64,000 nucleotides of DNA from Natrinema sp. HArc-T2 (GTDB lineage: Archaea; Halobacteriota; Halobacteria; Halobacteriales; Natrialbaceae): the NCBI RefSeq assembly GCF_041821085.1, contig NZ_JBGUAZ010000002.1:434001-498000 (forward strand), read 5' to 3'. The translations under genes were made by a program, and so were the position numbers. The notes under the pieces were generated by a model. The model worked only from the letters and a program-made list of their open reading frames with translations. It did not search any database and was not told where the DNA came from. How positions within the stretch are numbered: position 1 is the stretch's first letter; every line of letters starts with the position of its first letter. Positions 27,056-36,011 of this stretch are shown here, piece after piece.

Positions 27056-28450
27056 ATGGAGACGATCAGTTTCGGTACCGACGGCTGGCGGGCGACGCTC
27101 GAGGAGTTTACGACGCCACGCGTCCGGATGGTCGGACAGGCGGTGGCGACGTATCTCACGGACGAAGGACTCGAGGGGCCGGTCGCGATCGGGTACGACG
27201 CCCGCGAAACCTCGCGCGGGTTCGCCGAGGAACTGTCGCGGGTGCTGTGTGCGAACGGGTTCGACGTACTGCTCTCCGATCGGGACCGACCGACGCCGCT
27301 GGTCGCCCACGCGATCGTCGACCGCGACCTCGCGGGTGCGCTCGTCATCACGGCCTCGCACAACCCGCCCGAATACAACGGCGTGAAGTTCATCCCCGAA
27401 GATGGCGCACCGGCGCTACCCGCCGTCACCGACGCCATCGCGGATCGCCTCGCCGAACCCGAGTCGCTGCCCGAAGCCGAGCACGGCACCGTCCGCGAGG
27501 TCGACTTCGCCGAGACCCACGCGGATGCCGTCTTCGATCTGGTCGAATCGATCACCGGCAGTACCGACCTCTCGGCGCTGTCCGTCGCCTACGACGCCAT
27601 ACACGGCAGCGGTCGCGGGACCACCGACGCCGTCCTCGAGCGCGCCGGGGCCGACCTCGAACGCTATCGCTGCGAGCGCGACCCCGACTTCGGCGGCGGC
27701 TCACCCGAACCCGCCGCCGAAAATCTCGAGACGCTGATCGCAACCGTCACCGACAACGATAGCGGCGTCGACCTCGGGATTGCCAACGACGGCGACGCCG
27801 ATCGCATCGCCGTTGTCACACCAGAGCGGGGGTATCTCGACGAGAACCTGTTTTTCGCCGCACTCTATGACTTCCTGCTCGAGGACGCCTCCGGATCCGC
27901 GGTCCGGACCGTCTCGACGACGTACCTGATCGACCGCGTCGCGGAGGCCCACGGCGAGACCGTCCGGGAGGTCCCGGTCGGCTTCAAGTGGGTCGCCGAC
28001 GCGATGACAGACGGCGAGGCGCTCGTCGGCGGCGAGGAGTCGGGGGGCTTTACCGTTCGGGGCCACGTCCGCGAGAAAGACGGCGTGTTGATGGCGCTAC
28101 TCGCGGCCGCGATGCACGCCGCCGAACCGCTCGACGAGCGAGTCGACCGACTGCTCGCAGCACACGGGACGGTCGTCCAGGACAAGCTCAGCGTCGACTG
28201 CCCCGACGACGAGAAGGCACGGGTGCTCGACGATCTCGAGGCCGAAATCCCAGAGACCGTCGCGGATACCGAAGTCGAGGACGTCAACACCGCCGATGGG
28301 TTCAAACTCCTGCTGGCCGATGGCTCGTGGCTGCTCGTTCGCCCCAGTGGTACGGAGCCAGTGTTGCGGGTCTATGCCGAGGCCGCGGACGAAACGCGAG
28401 TGGACGAGTTGCTCGAGGCGGGTCGAGAGCTGCTCGAGCCGCTGATCTGA
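27056..28450 (+). CDS. phosphoglucomutase/phosphomannomutase family protein
   Basis: A 464-residue alpha-D-phosphohexomutase. The phosphoserine loop is TASHNPPEYNG near residue 97, the metal-binding loop is GDADRIAV near residue 246, the sugar-binding loop is GGEESGGF near 326, and the phosphate-binding RPSGTEPVLRVY is near 427. All four family motifs are intact. It should move phosphate between C1 and C6 of a hexose or hexosamine, supplying sugars for glycosylation; which substrate is not clear. The ATG at 27056 (METISFGTDGW) is the expected N-terminus, preferred to the longer frame at 27014. Confidence 0.9.
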   Translation: METISFGTDGWRATLEEFTTPRVRMVGQAVATYLTDEGLEGPVAIGYDARETSRGFAEELSRVLCANGFDVLLSDRDRPTPLVAHAIVDRDLAGALVITASHNPPEYNGVKFIPEDGAPALPAVTDAIADRLAEPESLPEAEHGTVREVDFAETHADAVFDLVESITGSTDLSALSVAYDAIHGSGRGTTDAVLERAGADLERYRCERDPDFGGGSPEPAAENLETLIATVTDNDSGVDLGIANDGDADRIAVVTPERGYLDENLFFAALYDFLLEDASGSAVRTVSTTYLIDRVAEAHGETVREVPVGFKWVADAMTDGEALVGGEESGGFTVRGHVREKDGVLMALLAAAMHAAEPLDERVDRLLAAHGTVVQDKLSVDCPDDEKARVLDDLEAEIPETVADTEVEDVNTADGFKLLLADGSWLLVRPSGTEPVLRVYAEAADETRVDELLEAGRELLEPLI

Positions 28451-28458
28451 GTCCTTCT

Positions 28459-28977
28459 TTAGTCGACTCGCTCCGCCGGGACGCCGACGACGGTCGCGCC
28501 GGGCTCGACATCCTGCGTGACGACTGACCCGGCACCGACGGCTGCCTCTGCACCGATCGTGATGTCGCCGAGCAGCGTCGCGTTGGCTCCCAGTTGTGCG
28601 CCTGCTTCGACCGTTGGATGGCGCTTGACCGGTTCGTTCGTGGCCCCGCCGAGCGTGACGCCGTGGTACATGTGGACATCGTCGCCGATCTCGGCGGTCT
28701 CGCCGATGACGACGCCCATCCCGTGATCGATCGTCACTCGTCGACCGAGGTCCGCACCCGGGTGGATCTCGACGCCAGTCAACAGTCGCACGAGCTGCGA
28801 AAGCAGTCGCGCCACGAATCGCTCGCCGGTCCCGCTGCCGGTCCACAAGCGGTGTGCGATCCGGTGGGCCCAGACCGCGTGCAGCCCCGGATAGCAACAC
28901 AGTACCTCGAGCCAGCCTTTCGCCGCAGGGTCGCGCTTGCGCATTGCCTGCACGTCCTCGTAGATGCGCCTAAACAT
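28459..28977 (-). CDS. cysE: serine O-acetyltransferase
   Basis: A 172-residue left-handed beta-helix acetyltransferase making O-acetylserine, the precursor of cysteine. The N-terminal helices ([24 protein letters not shown]) are short, and hexapeptide repeats span about residues 70-160. The catalytic histidines fall in [18 protein letters not shown] and in YHGVTLGG, as in the family. Both bacterial and archaeal CysE share these. It is shorter than the E. coli enzyme, as archaeal forms usually are. It converges with the phosphohexomutase (8-base gap). No cysK is adjacent. Confidence 0.9.
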   Translation of the reverse strand: MFRRIYEDVQAMRKRDPAAKGWLEVLCCYPGLHAVWAHRIAHRLWTGSGTGERFVARLLSQLVRLLTGVEIHPGADLGRRVTIDHGMGVVIGETAEIGDDVHMYHGVTLGGATNEPVKRHPTVEAGAQLGANATLLGDITIGAEAAVGAGSVVTQDVEPGATVVGVPAERVD

Positions 28978-29181
28978 CGGTCCCGATCGTCACCGCTGTC
29001 GATCCGGTCTCGAGGCGGCGCTTCCGTCGGCACGATGGAGACGGACGCGCGCGACACCACTGGCCCACGATGTGCCGTGGCTGGTTCCGATCGGTACAGA
29101 CAGTCGGGCCGGTGGATACCATAGTAGAGCGTAGCCGTGGGGAGAGTGTAAAAGGCACCATTTCTGTGGTCGCGTGCCGGC

Positions 29182-29856
29182 TCACTCGCCGCGAGCCAGC
29201 CGCGTGCCGATACGGTCTGGGAGCCCGGCCTCGTCGACGGCTGTCTGCACCGCCTCGATGTCGTATTCAACGCGGTCGGTCTCGACAGTCAGCGCCTCGA
29301 GATCGACCACTGCATACCCCGCCTGCGGGTCTCCGTCACGGGGCTGGCCCACACTGCCGGGGTTGACGACGCTCCCCTCCGCGAATCGCTCGACGCCTTG
29401 CACGTGGGTGTGGCCGAGCACCAGGACGTCCTCGTCGTCGAGCAGCCGTGGCGTGAACTCCCGTGGGTAGGTATACCGGGTGTACCGATCCGGGTCGTCC
29501 GGATGCCCGTGGACGAGTTTCACCCGCCCGTCGCAGACGCGACGTTCGTCGGGCAGCGCGGCCAGCCACTCGAGCTGACCGTCCGAGAGCTGCTTTTCCG
29601 CGTGCTCGACGCCCGCCTGTGCCATCCCGTTGAACCGGAAGGGGGTCTCCGCGGCGACGGCGGCGTCGTGGTTGCCCATCACTGTCGGCACGTCCCGCTC
29701 TCGAAGCGTGTCGACGCAGTCGGCCGGCCAGGGGTTGTAGCCGACTACGTCCCCCGCACAGCACAGTTCGTCGACCGGCGGCATGTCTTCGAGGACGGCC
29801 TCGAGTGCGACCCGGTTCCCATGGATGTCCGAGATGAGTCCGACTTTCACGATCAC
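29182..29856 (-). CDS. metallophosphoesterase, YfcE/calcineurin-like
   Basis: A 224-residue phosphodiesterase fold protein. Metal-binding motifs occur in order: SDIHGN near residue 9, GDVVGYNP near 39, GNHDAAV near 61, VHGHPDD near 115 and LGHTHVQG near 147. All are intact, so a di-metal centre is expected. Homologues act on cyclic nucleotides or phosphodiesters; the substrate here is unknown. Two GTG starts are possible (29856 and 29850). The farther one is used, giving MIVKVGLISDIHGN. No partner gene is close. Confidence 0.87.
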   Translation of the reverse strand: MIVKVGLISDIHGNRVALEAVLEDMPPVDELCCAGDVVGYNPWPADCVDTLRERDVPTVMGNHDAAVAAETPFRFNGMAQAGVEHAEKQLSDGQLEWLAALPDERRVCDGRVKLVHGHPDDPDRYTRYTYPREFTPRLLDDEDVLVLGHTHVQGVERFAEGSVVNPGSVGQPRDGDPQAGYAVVDLEALTVETDRVEYDIEAVQTAVDEAGLPDRIGTRLARGE

Positions 29857-30001
29857 AGCTAACAGGTGCCAGTGATTTGTACGTTATCCAGCAGGTGGGC
29901 AGAGCGGTGGGCGGTCGGCGACCCAGCGCCCGTCGATACTCGTTCGGGAGCGATAGCTACGCTGGGCTGGTGATTTCAGCGAGCAAAACGAGCTGTGCCG
30001 C

Positions 30002-30592
30002 TCAGTTGCCGTTTTCGATCGCCGTCTCGAACCCGTCGTCAGTCAGTGCGACACCGGCTGCACAGACGGCGTGCTCGAACTCGTGGTCGTAGACCTCGCT
30101 CGCGGCTGCGTCGGCGCTGTTGGCCTCGAGGTCGAACGCTTCGGGGGCGTCGTTCTCGTAGGTCGCGACCAGCGTCGGCTCGTCGACGGTCTCGACGAGC
30201 AGTGCGTCCTTTCGAACCGTGCCGATCAGTGCCTTGCCGTCGTCGCCGATCGTTGCCGCGATCCGGGGCGTGTCGTAGTCGTCCTTTTCGTAATCGAGCG
30301 CCAGCAGGCTCTCCGCGAGCGCGTCGCGGGCGGGGTAGCCGAGCTCGAGTTTCTCCGCGATCGGATCGACGTGCGAGCCGTTGCCGAAGGCAGCGGTCTC
30401 GCCGGTCGGCGTCTCGACGACGCGCAGGCAGTTGTAGGAGACGTACGGGTTGTCCGTCTCCGGTGCGTCGTCGGTCGGGCCGACGGTGAGTGCTTCCTCT
30501 CGAGCGGTGATCTCGCGGTTGGGGAACGAGCGTGAAGAGACGCGGTAGGCGCCGACCTCGGGGCCGACGACGACGAATCGTCCGACGTACAT
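30002..30592 (-). CDS. purO: archaeal IMP cyclohydrolase
   Basis: A 196-residue enzyme of the archaeal PurO family, which closes FAICAR to IMP in the last step of purine synthesis. It matches the family in the N-terminal [20 protein letters not shown] and in SFPNREI, the two most conserved stretches. A 34-residue upstream extension is open but crosses the divergent promoter of the HNH gene, so the ATG at 30592 is chosen. Purine genes are not clustered here. Bacteria use PurH instead, so this is a good archaeal marker. Confidence 0.87.
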   Translation of the reverse strand: MYVGRFVVVGPEVGAYRVSSRSFPNREITAREEALTVGPTDDAPETDNPYVSYNCLRVVETPTGETAAFGNGSHVDPIAEKLELGYPARDALAESLLALDYEKDDYDTPRIAATIGDDGKALIGTVRKDALLVETVDEPTLVATYENDAPEAFDLEANSADAAASEVYDHEFEHAVCAAGVALTDDGFETAIENGN

Positions 30593-30670
30593 ACTCGCAG
30601 GTGTGCGGGAGCAGGAAAAAGGAATGTCGGTTCGCGCTCGAGCGACCGAACTCGCCAGTATCAGGCGAGC

Positions 30671-30676
30671 GTTTAT
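30671..30676 (+). promoter_or_regulatory. TATA box for the HNH-type gene
   Basis: TTTATA at 30671-30676 lies 26 bases before the GTG at 30702. This is the standard spacing for leaderless transcription and decides the start of the next gene. Confidence 0.5.
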
Positions 30677-30701
30677 ACCCGATAACGCGGCCACTGGTTG
30701 T

Positions 30702-31295
30702 GTGACGACGGACGAGGAGTGTCTCGAGGCCCTTCAGGAAGCAGCCAAGCGACTAGACGAGTCGCCGACAAAGGCACAGTACGAGGAGTTGGGATTACGG
30801 CCTGCCTCTGCAACGATTATGGAGCAACTGGGCGGCTGGAATGCAGCGAAAGAACGCGCAGAATTGGAAACGTTCGATCGCGGTGCAACCGGAGACCAGC
30901 CTGTCCAGCCGAAACCGGAGTGGGTTGATATTCCTGGCGACCTCGAGTGGGCAGACCTCACAGGACAACAGCGCTGGTACTACAAGAACCGGGAGGAGCG
31001 AATCGAGCGAAAGGACCGCCGCCGGGCGGAAATCCGGCGATGGCTCTTCGCGTACAAGGACCGACACTGCGAGTGTGCTCGCTGTGACGAGGACAGGCCA
31101 CCGTGTCTCGATTTTCACCATCCCGGCGAGAAAGAACACAGCATCGCAACCATGGTCGTCAATGGCCACTCGAAGGCAAGCATTCGCGAAGAGATCGAGC
31201 GATGTATCGTTCTCTGTGCAAATTGTCATCGTCTCGAGCACGCTGATCCACCTGACTGCGAGCCGGCACGACTCCAACCCGACAATCATAAATAG
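30702..31295 (+). CDS. HNH-type protein with homing-endonuclease-associated repeat
   Basis: A 197-residue protein. The first part ([24 protein letters not shown]... [28 protein letters not shown]) is a homing-endonuclease-associated repeat of the kind that binds DNA. The second part has a zinc-binding pair [11 protein letters not shown] near residue 127, [16 protein letters not shown] with the paired histidines, and [13 protein letters not shown]. This is an HNH-like arrangement with zinc cysteines. The GTG start at 30702 fits a TATA box 26 bases upstream; the frame is open to 30603. It might be a nuclease or a DNA-binding regulator. No intein or intron is seen around it. Confidence 0.72.
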   Translation: MTTDEECLEALQEAAKRLDESPTKAQYEELGLRPASATIMEQLGGWNAAKERAELETFDRGATGDQPVQPKPEWVDIPGDLEWADLTGQQRWYYKNREERIERKDRRRAEIRRWLFAYKDRHCECARCDEDRPPCLDFHHPGEKEHSIATMVVNGHSKASIREEIERCIVLCANCHRLEHADPPDCEPARLQPDNHK

Positions 31296-31323
31296 GGCCA
31301 CAGCCAACGATCTATCGCAGCGC

Positions 31324-31396
31324 AGTCCCCTGGGGTAGTGGCCAATCCTGAAGCCTTCTGGGGGCTTCGACACAGGTTCGAATCCTGTGGGGACTA
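31324..31396 (+). tRNA. tRNA-Gln (anticodon CTG)
   Basis: A 73-base cloverleaf. The acceptor arms AGTCCCC and GGGGACT pair, with discriminator A at 31396. The anticodon stem AAGCC/GGCTT encloses the loop TTCTGGG with anticodon CTG at 31358-31360, reading codon CAG. The T-loop is TTCGAAT within ACAGG/CCTGT. The 3' CCA is not encoded. There is no intron. It is the only tRNA found in the window. Confidence 0.92.
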
Positions 31397-31526
31397 CTCT
31401 TTCCGTTCTTTCAACTCGAGCACCTTCTTAGCCTCTGCCTCCGGTCTCCAGTCGAAACGAAGGGGTCTGCCGATAACACTCGAGTCACCAGAAACCATAT
31501 TTAATCACCGTCGGTAGCTAACTGGT

Positions 31527-32276
31527 ATGAATCGACGGACGTTCCTCGCGGTTGGTGGGACGGTTGCTCTCGGCGGGCTCGCCGGCTGTCTCGGCGGCAA
31601 CAGTGCGGCGAACGAGTACGAATACAAGACGACGACGACGAACGGCGTTGCTGTGCCGCTCGCTCCGGTCGACGATGTCTACGAATGGTACGAAAACGAC
31701 GACGCACGGTTTGCCGACGCGCGCGGCCGCGCCCAGTACGAGGAACTTCGGGTCGCGGATGCCGTCTTCTCTCCCGCACCCGACGGCACCGAAAACGACC
31801 CTGTCGAAGAGTGGTCGACCGACACGCAGATCGTCACCTACTGTCGCTGTCCACATCACCTCTCGACACAGCGTGCAGCGTCGCTGATCGCTGCAGGATA
31901 CGAGCATACGTACGCGATCGACGAGGGATTCGGCGCATGGATCACTCGCGGCTATCCGATGGCCGGCACGGTCGTTGAAACGCAACAGAACGAGAGCAAC
32001 GACAGCGCGTCCGCCTCGGAGGCGACCTCGGACGTTCAAGTTGACTATCAGCGCTACGAGATTCACGGACGGACGCGTGGCGATACCAGCGGGATGGTCA
32101 CGCTCGAGCAAGTCGGCGTCGACCGCCGCGAAGCGGCGCCGATCGCTGCCGACGGCTCGTTCACTCTGCAACTCCACTACGCGGGCTCGAGCGACGACCG
32201 ATTCAGAGTCGAAGTCGACGGGAGCTCGACTGTGGGGACGCTTGCAGAGCTAACGAGTGCGCCCGTCACGGTCTGA
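31527..32276 (+). CDS. rhodanese-like lipoprotein (Tat-type signal)
   Basis: A 249-residue exported protein. The N-terminus MNRRTFLAVGGTVALGGLAGC has a Tat twin-arginine motif (RRTF) and a lipobox ending at Cys-21. A rhodanese-like domain follows, roughly residues 45-150, with the active loop reading YCRCPHHLS. The usual loop is CRxGxR(S/T), so the second cysteine and the two histidines are unusual. A second, beta-rich region lies near residues 172-245. It converges with the OYE-type gene, overlapping it by 27 bases. It could carry sulfur or bind a metal at the membrane face. Confidence 0.75.
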   Translation: MNRRTFLAVGGTVALGGLAGCLGGNSAANEYEYKTTTTNGVAVPLAPVDDVYEWYENDDARFADARGRAQYEELRVADAVFSPAPDGTENDPVEEWSTDTQIVTYCRCPHHLSTQRAASLIAAGYEHTYAIDEGFGAWITRGYPMAGTVVETQQNESNDSASASEATSDVQVDYQRYEIHGRTRGDTSGMVTLEQVGVDRREAAPIAADGSFTLQLHYAGSSDDRFRVEVDGSSTVGTLAELTSAPVTV

Positions 32277-33620
32277 CCCGACCGTTCGCTCGTAGGCCCC
32301 CGCTCGCTCGAGTTCGCCCCGTTTTCGCAGCACACTGGGCGTCCGACAGATCCCCGGCGCACCCGTCACCTGCGGGACCGTACAGTTGTTACAACTCTCG
32401 CAGACGACACGCGGGTTCTCGTCTTCCCGTCCGGACTCGAGCAGCCGCGCACCCAGCCGCGGCTCGGCATAGAAGGGCCGGGCCATGCCGACCATGTCGC
32501 AAGCGGGCTCTGTTCCTGCGCTCGAGCCGAGCAAGCGATCCATCTCTTCGCGCTCCCGGATCCCGCCCTCCGCGAGGACGGGGATCGACACCTGCTCACG
32601 GACGCGCCGGCAGAACTCCTCGTTCCACGCGGGCTCGAAGTCGTACTGAAACGATTGGACGCGATTCGCCAGCGCGACGAGCCGTCGTCGGGTCGCGCCG
32701 CCGAAGGCCGCGTCGTACGCGTCCTGCAGTGCCTCGTTGTCCCACGCTCGCCCGGGATACGCTCCGCGGACGATGCTCATGTCCCAGGTGACCGACGTCT
32801 GGACCGGGACGACCGCATCGTAACCGATTTTCTCGAGTCGGCGAGCGATTTCGACGCCGTCGGACAGCGAGAGTTTCCGGCGGACGACGGGTGCGGGCGG
32901 GGCGGGCGTCTCGGCGGGGACCTTGGTCACCAGCGGCACATCGCCTGCCCGCTCGCGGATCTCGTCGTGGACGACCGCGAGAAACGCGAGGCGAGCTTCG
33001 GGTGAGCCGCCGAACTCGTCGTCTCGGCGATTGTAAAACGGCGAGAGGAACTGCTGGATGATACCCATGTTTGCTCCGGCGAGGTGAATTCCGTCGTAGC
33101 CCGCGTCGACGGCGCGAGCCGCTGCGCGGCCGAAATCGGCGGCGAGGTCGTACACCTCCGCGGTCGTGAGGACGTGGGGATCGTACTCGAGAAACCCGAT
33201 CCGGTCCAGCAGCCGCAACTGCCACGGCGGCTCCGACACCGCGAGCTGCTCGAGGCCCGGATGCTCCGCTCGGTACTCGGCGTGCCAGGTCTCCATACTC
33301 CGCAGCCCGCCGTGCTCGAGCTGGATAAAAATCCGGCTCCCGTGGTCGTGAATCCGATCGGTCAGCCGAGAGAGTCGGGCGACGAAGTCGGGATCGTGGA
33401 CGCGGGTCATCCCCGGCGCAGCACAGCCGCCCTCACCGCAGACGATCGTCGCGCCCTGGCAGATGAGCCCGACGCCCGATTCGGCGGCCGGTTCGAGATC
33501 GTCGATCAGCGTGTCGGTCGCGTCGGGGCCGTTGCCCGCACACTCGAGTAGGGGCGCACGATAGAGCCGATTGGGGACCGCCATGTCGCCGATTTCGATC
33601 GGATCCTCGAGCGTAGCCAT
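32250..33620 (-). CDS. NADH:flavin oxidoreductase, old yellow enzyme family
   Basis: A 456-residue flavoenzyme. A TIM-barrel N-terminal part begins MATLEDPIEIGDMAVPNRLYRAPL and holds OYE-type motifs, including HLAGANMGIIQQFLSPFYNRRDD near residue 179. The C-terminal part contains CESCNNCTVPQVTGAPGIC near residue 413. Those four cysteines suit a [4Fe-4S] cluster as in 2,4-dienoyl-CoA reductase and trimethylamine dehydrogenase, though the further FAD/NAD domain of those enzymes is absent. It reduces activated alkenes or transfers electrons between carriers. The 3' end overlaps the rhodanese-like gene by 27 bases. Confidence 0.82.
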   Translation of the reverse strand: MATLEDPIEIGDMAVPNRLYRAPLLECAGNGPDATDTLIDDLEPAAESGVGLICQGATIVCGEGGCAAPGMTRVHDPDFVARLSRLTDRIHDHGSRIFIQLEHGGLRSMETWHAEYRAEHPGLEQLAVSEPPWQLRLLDRIGFLEYDPHVLTTAEVYDLAADFGRAAARAVDAGYDGIHLAGANMGIIQQFLSPFYNRRDDEFGGSPEARLAFLAVVHDEIRERAGDVPLVTKVPAETPAPPAPVVRRKLSLSDGVEIARRLEKIGYDAVVPVQTSVTWDMSIVRGAYPGRAWDNEALQDAYDAAFGGATRRRLVALANRVQSFQYDFEPAWNEEFCRRVREQVSIPVLAEGGIREREEMDRLLGSSAGTEPACDMVGMARPFYAEPRLGARLLESGREDENPRVVCESCNNCTVPQVTGAPGICRTPSVLRKRGELERAGAYERTVGSDRDGRTR

Positions 33621-33716
33621 GCAGGCCGTATCACGTGACCAGGCAAGAGTGTAGTGCCGGTCGGCTTCGCGGCTGTCGGCTCGAAACGAGTTGGCGGCTC
33701 GCGTCCGCTGACTGGC

Positions 33717-34760
33717 TCAGGGCGGGAGGATGACCGCCCGACCTTCGATTTCGTTGTGCTCGAGGCGCTCGGCGACTGTGTTGATCTCACCTAAGTCGTG
33801 GCGTTCGGTTCGCAGTTCGACGTCGCCGCGGTCGACGAGCGCGACGAGTTCTTGGAGTTCAGCGTACTTGCCGACGAGCGTCCCCCGGTAGGCGAACTCG
33901 CCGTTGACCAAGGCTTGACTTGGTTCGTGGATGTGGCCGCCGTAGCCGACGATGTGGTGGTCGCCGCCGGCGGCGACGATGTCGGATGCAAGGCCGGTCG
34001 TCTCGTCACCGCCGACGAAGTCGATGACCTGCTGGGCCCCCTCGTCGTCGGTCAGATCGGCGATAACGTCCGGGAGGTCCTCGTCGGCGGCGTTAACCGT
34101 GTGGCGCGCACCGAGGTCCTCGGCCAACTCGAGGGCCTCGTCTTTGATGTCGACAGCGACGATGTCGGCGGCGCTCATCGCCTCGAGACACTGCAGTCCG
34201 ATGTGGCCGAGGCCGCCGACACCGATGACGACGCTGGTGTCGCCGGGATTCAGCTCGTCGACCGCCTTCTTGACGGCGTGGTAGGCCGTAATTCCCGCGT
34301 CGGCATGGGGGGCGATGTCGGTCGGATCGACGCCGTCGGGCAGCGGAATCACCGCACGCTCGTTGGTCTGGAGGTACTCGGCGAAGCCGCCGTCGGTCGT
34401 GAGGCCGTTGAATGCGCTGTTTTCACAGTACATGTCCTCGCCGAGCCGGCAGGGCCGACAGATCCCGCAGGTCTGGACGGGATGACAGATCACCGGGTCG
34501 CCCTCCTCGACCAGCGTTACTTCGTCGCCGGTTTCGGCGACGATCCCCGCGTTTTCGTGGCCCAGCGTCATCGGCAGGTCCTGTGGCGCGTAGTCAGTCC
34601 ACATCCCCTCGATGATGTGATTGTCGGTCTGACACCACCCTGCGCCCTCGACGTCGATCAGGACGCCGTCGGATCGCTCGAGTTCGGGGCGGTCGATCTC
34701 GTCGACCGAGAGCGCGTCGCTCATCTCGTCGGTGTACGCGTGGAGTCTGGCTGCTTGCAT
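33717..34760 (-). CDS. zinc-dependent alcohol dehydrogenase
   Basis: A 347-residue medium-chain dehydrogenase that oxidises alcohols with NAD(P). Catalytic zinc residues are Cys-43 (GWCQTDNH) and the GHE at 67-69. The structural zinc is bound by Cys-98, 101, 104 and 112. The nucleotide-binding motif is VVIGVGGLGHIGLQ near residue 176. All key residues are present. The gene is divergent from the amidohydrolase gene 186 bases away. In actinobacteria, an alcohol dehydrogenase stands with similar amidohydrolase and Fe-S genes next to propane monooxygenase. The alcohol substrate here is unknown. Confidence 0.87.
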   Translation of the reverse strand: MQAARLHAYTDEMSDALSVDEIDRPELERSDGVLIDVEGAGWCQTDNHIIEGMWTDYAPQDLPMTLGHENAGIVAETGDEVTLVEEGDPVICHPVQTCGICRPCRLGEDMYCENSAFNGLTTDGGFAEYLQTNERAVIPLPDGVDPTDIAPHADAGITAYHAVKKAVDELNPGDTSVVIGVGGLGHIGLQCLEAMSAADIVAVDIKDEALELAEDLGARHTVNAADEDLPDVIADLTDDEGAQQVIDFVGGDETTGLASDIVAAGGDHHIVGYGGHIHEPSQALVNGEFAYRGTLVGKYAELQELVALVDRGDVELRTERHDLGEINTVAERLEHNEIEGRAVILPP

Positions 34761-34946
34761 GGGACAGACACACAGTTCATCGCCATCCGTGATAACGTTC
34801 CCCTCGCGTCTCGTGTCACGTGAATGTCTTGGGTTTGATACTACTGCCCGCGACTGCTAATTTTGGCTGTGAAAATAGATCCGAATGTCGTATTCATCCA
34901 TTTCTGAAAAAGAGTGATGTGTTGTGGTATCGATGTGCATGGTGCG

Positions 34947-36011
34947 ATGTATCAGCAGAACGGAGAGGAGATATTCGTCATCGATGGCCACGTCCATCTG
35001 TGGGACGCAACGGAGGCGAATATCAAACACCAGGGAGGGGAAGAGTTCATTCAGTGTTTCTACGACTATCACACGACGTTCACGCCCGAGGAACGCCAGT
35101 GGGACATAGACGAGTATCGCAAGTACGGCGCTGACCGGATGGTCGAGGATCTGTTCGGCAACGCCGCTGCCGACATGGCGATCTTTCAGCCGACGTATCT
35201 CACCGATTTTTACGACGACGGGTTCAACACCACCGAGCAGAACGCCGAACTCGCGACCGAACACCCCGAGCGGTTCGTCCTGAACGGTACGTTCGACCCC
35301 CGCGACGGCGAGGAGGGTCTCGAGTACCTCGAGGAACTCCACGAGAAATACGAGATTCCCGGCGTCAAACTCTATACTGCCGAATGGCGCGGCGACTCGA
35401 AGGGGTGGCGCCTCGACGACGAGGAGGCCTTCGAGTTCTTACAGAAGTGTGCCGACCTCGGCATCGAGAACGTCCACCCGCACAAGGGGCCGACGATCCG
35501 CCCCCTCAATCGCGACGCGTTCGACGTGAAAGATGTCGACGATGCGGCCTCGTCGTTCCCGGAACTCAACTTCATCGTCGAACACGTCGGCCTGCCCCGG
35601 CTGGACGATTTCTGCTGGATCGCCGCTCAGGAGACGAACGTTTACGGCGGCCTGGCCGTCGCCGCGCCGTTTGCCCAGAACCGACCGGGCAAGTTCTCCG
35701 AGATCATGTCCGAACTGCTGTGGTGGCTCGGCGAGGATCGGGTCATCTTCGGATCGGATTACGCCATCTGGAACCCCGATTGGCTCGTCGAGGAGGTCAT
35801 GGAGGCAGAACTCACCGAGGAACACCGCGCGGAGTACGGCGTCGAGTGGGACATCGAGACGAAAAAGAAGGTCATGGGCGAAAACGCCGCCGAGCTCTAC
35901 GATATCGACATCGAGGCGAAACGACAGGCGTTCGAAGACGACGAGATCAGCCAGCAGTTCGACCTCGAGGACCACTACGCAGGTGAAGAACCCGCACCCG
36001 CGGACGACTGA
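34947..36011 (+). CDS. amidohydrolase family protein (propane monooxygenase-cluster type)
   Basis: A 354-residue amidohydrolase_2 family protein starting MYQQNGEEIFVIDGHVHLWDA. The HVH metal pair is at about residues 15-17, HKG occurs mid-protein, VEHVGLPRL follows, and the terminal FGSDYAIW supplies a metal aspartate. It strongly resembles the amidohydrolase beside propane 2-monooxygenase genes in Gordonia and Mycobacterium, where it is needed for active enzyme, though its reaction is not clear. An in-frame GTG at 34914 would add 11 residues (MMCCGIDVHGA), less like the family. It overlaps the next gene by one base. Confidence 0.83.
   Translation: MYQQNGEEIFVIDGHVHLWDATEANIKHQGGEEFIQCFYDYHTTFTPEERQWDIDEYRKYGADRMVEDLFGNAAADMAIFQPTYLTDFYDDGFNTTEQNAELATEHPERFVLNGTFDPRDGEEGLEYLEELHEKYEIPGVKLYTAEWRGDSKGWRLDDEEAFEFLQKCADLGIENVHPHKGPTIRPLNRDAFDVKDVDDAASSFPELNFIVEHVGLPRLDDFCWIAAQETNVYGGLAVAAPFAQNRPGKFSEIMSELLWWLGEDRVIFGSDYAIWNPDWLVEEVMEAELTEEHRAEYGVEWDIETKKKVMGENAAELYDIDIEAKRQAFEDDEISQQFDLEDHYAGEEPAPADD

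Noticed and set aside
31324-31527. tRNA-Gln as a possible integration site for a mobile island
   Set aside because: No integrase, no partial tRNA copy and no change in gene type nearby.
33798-34823. Plus-strand frame of 341 codons
   Set aside because: Entirely antisense to the zinc alcohol dehydrogenase, which has intact zinc and NAD motifs.
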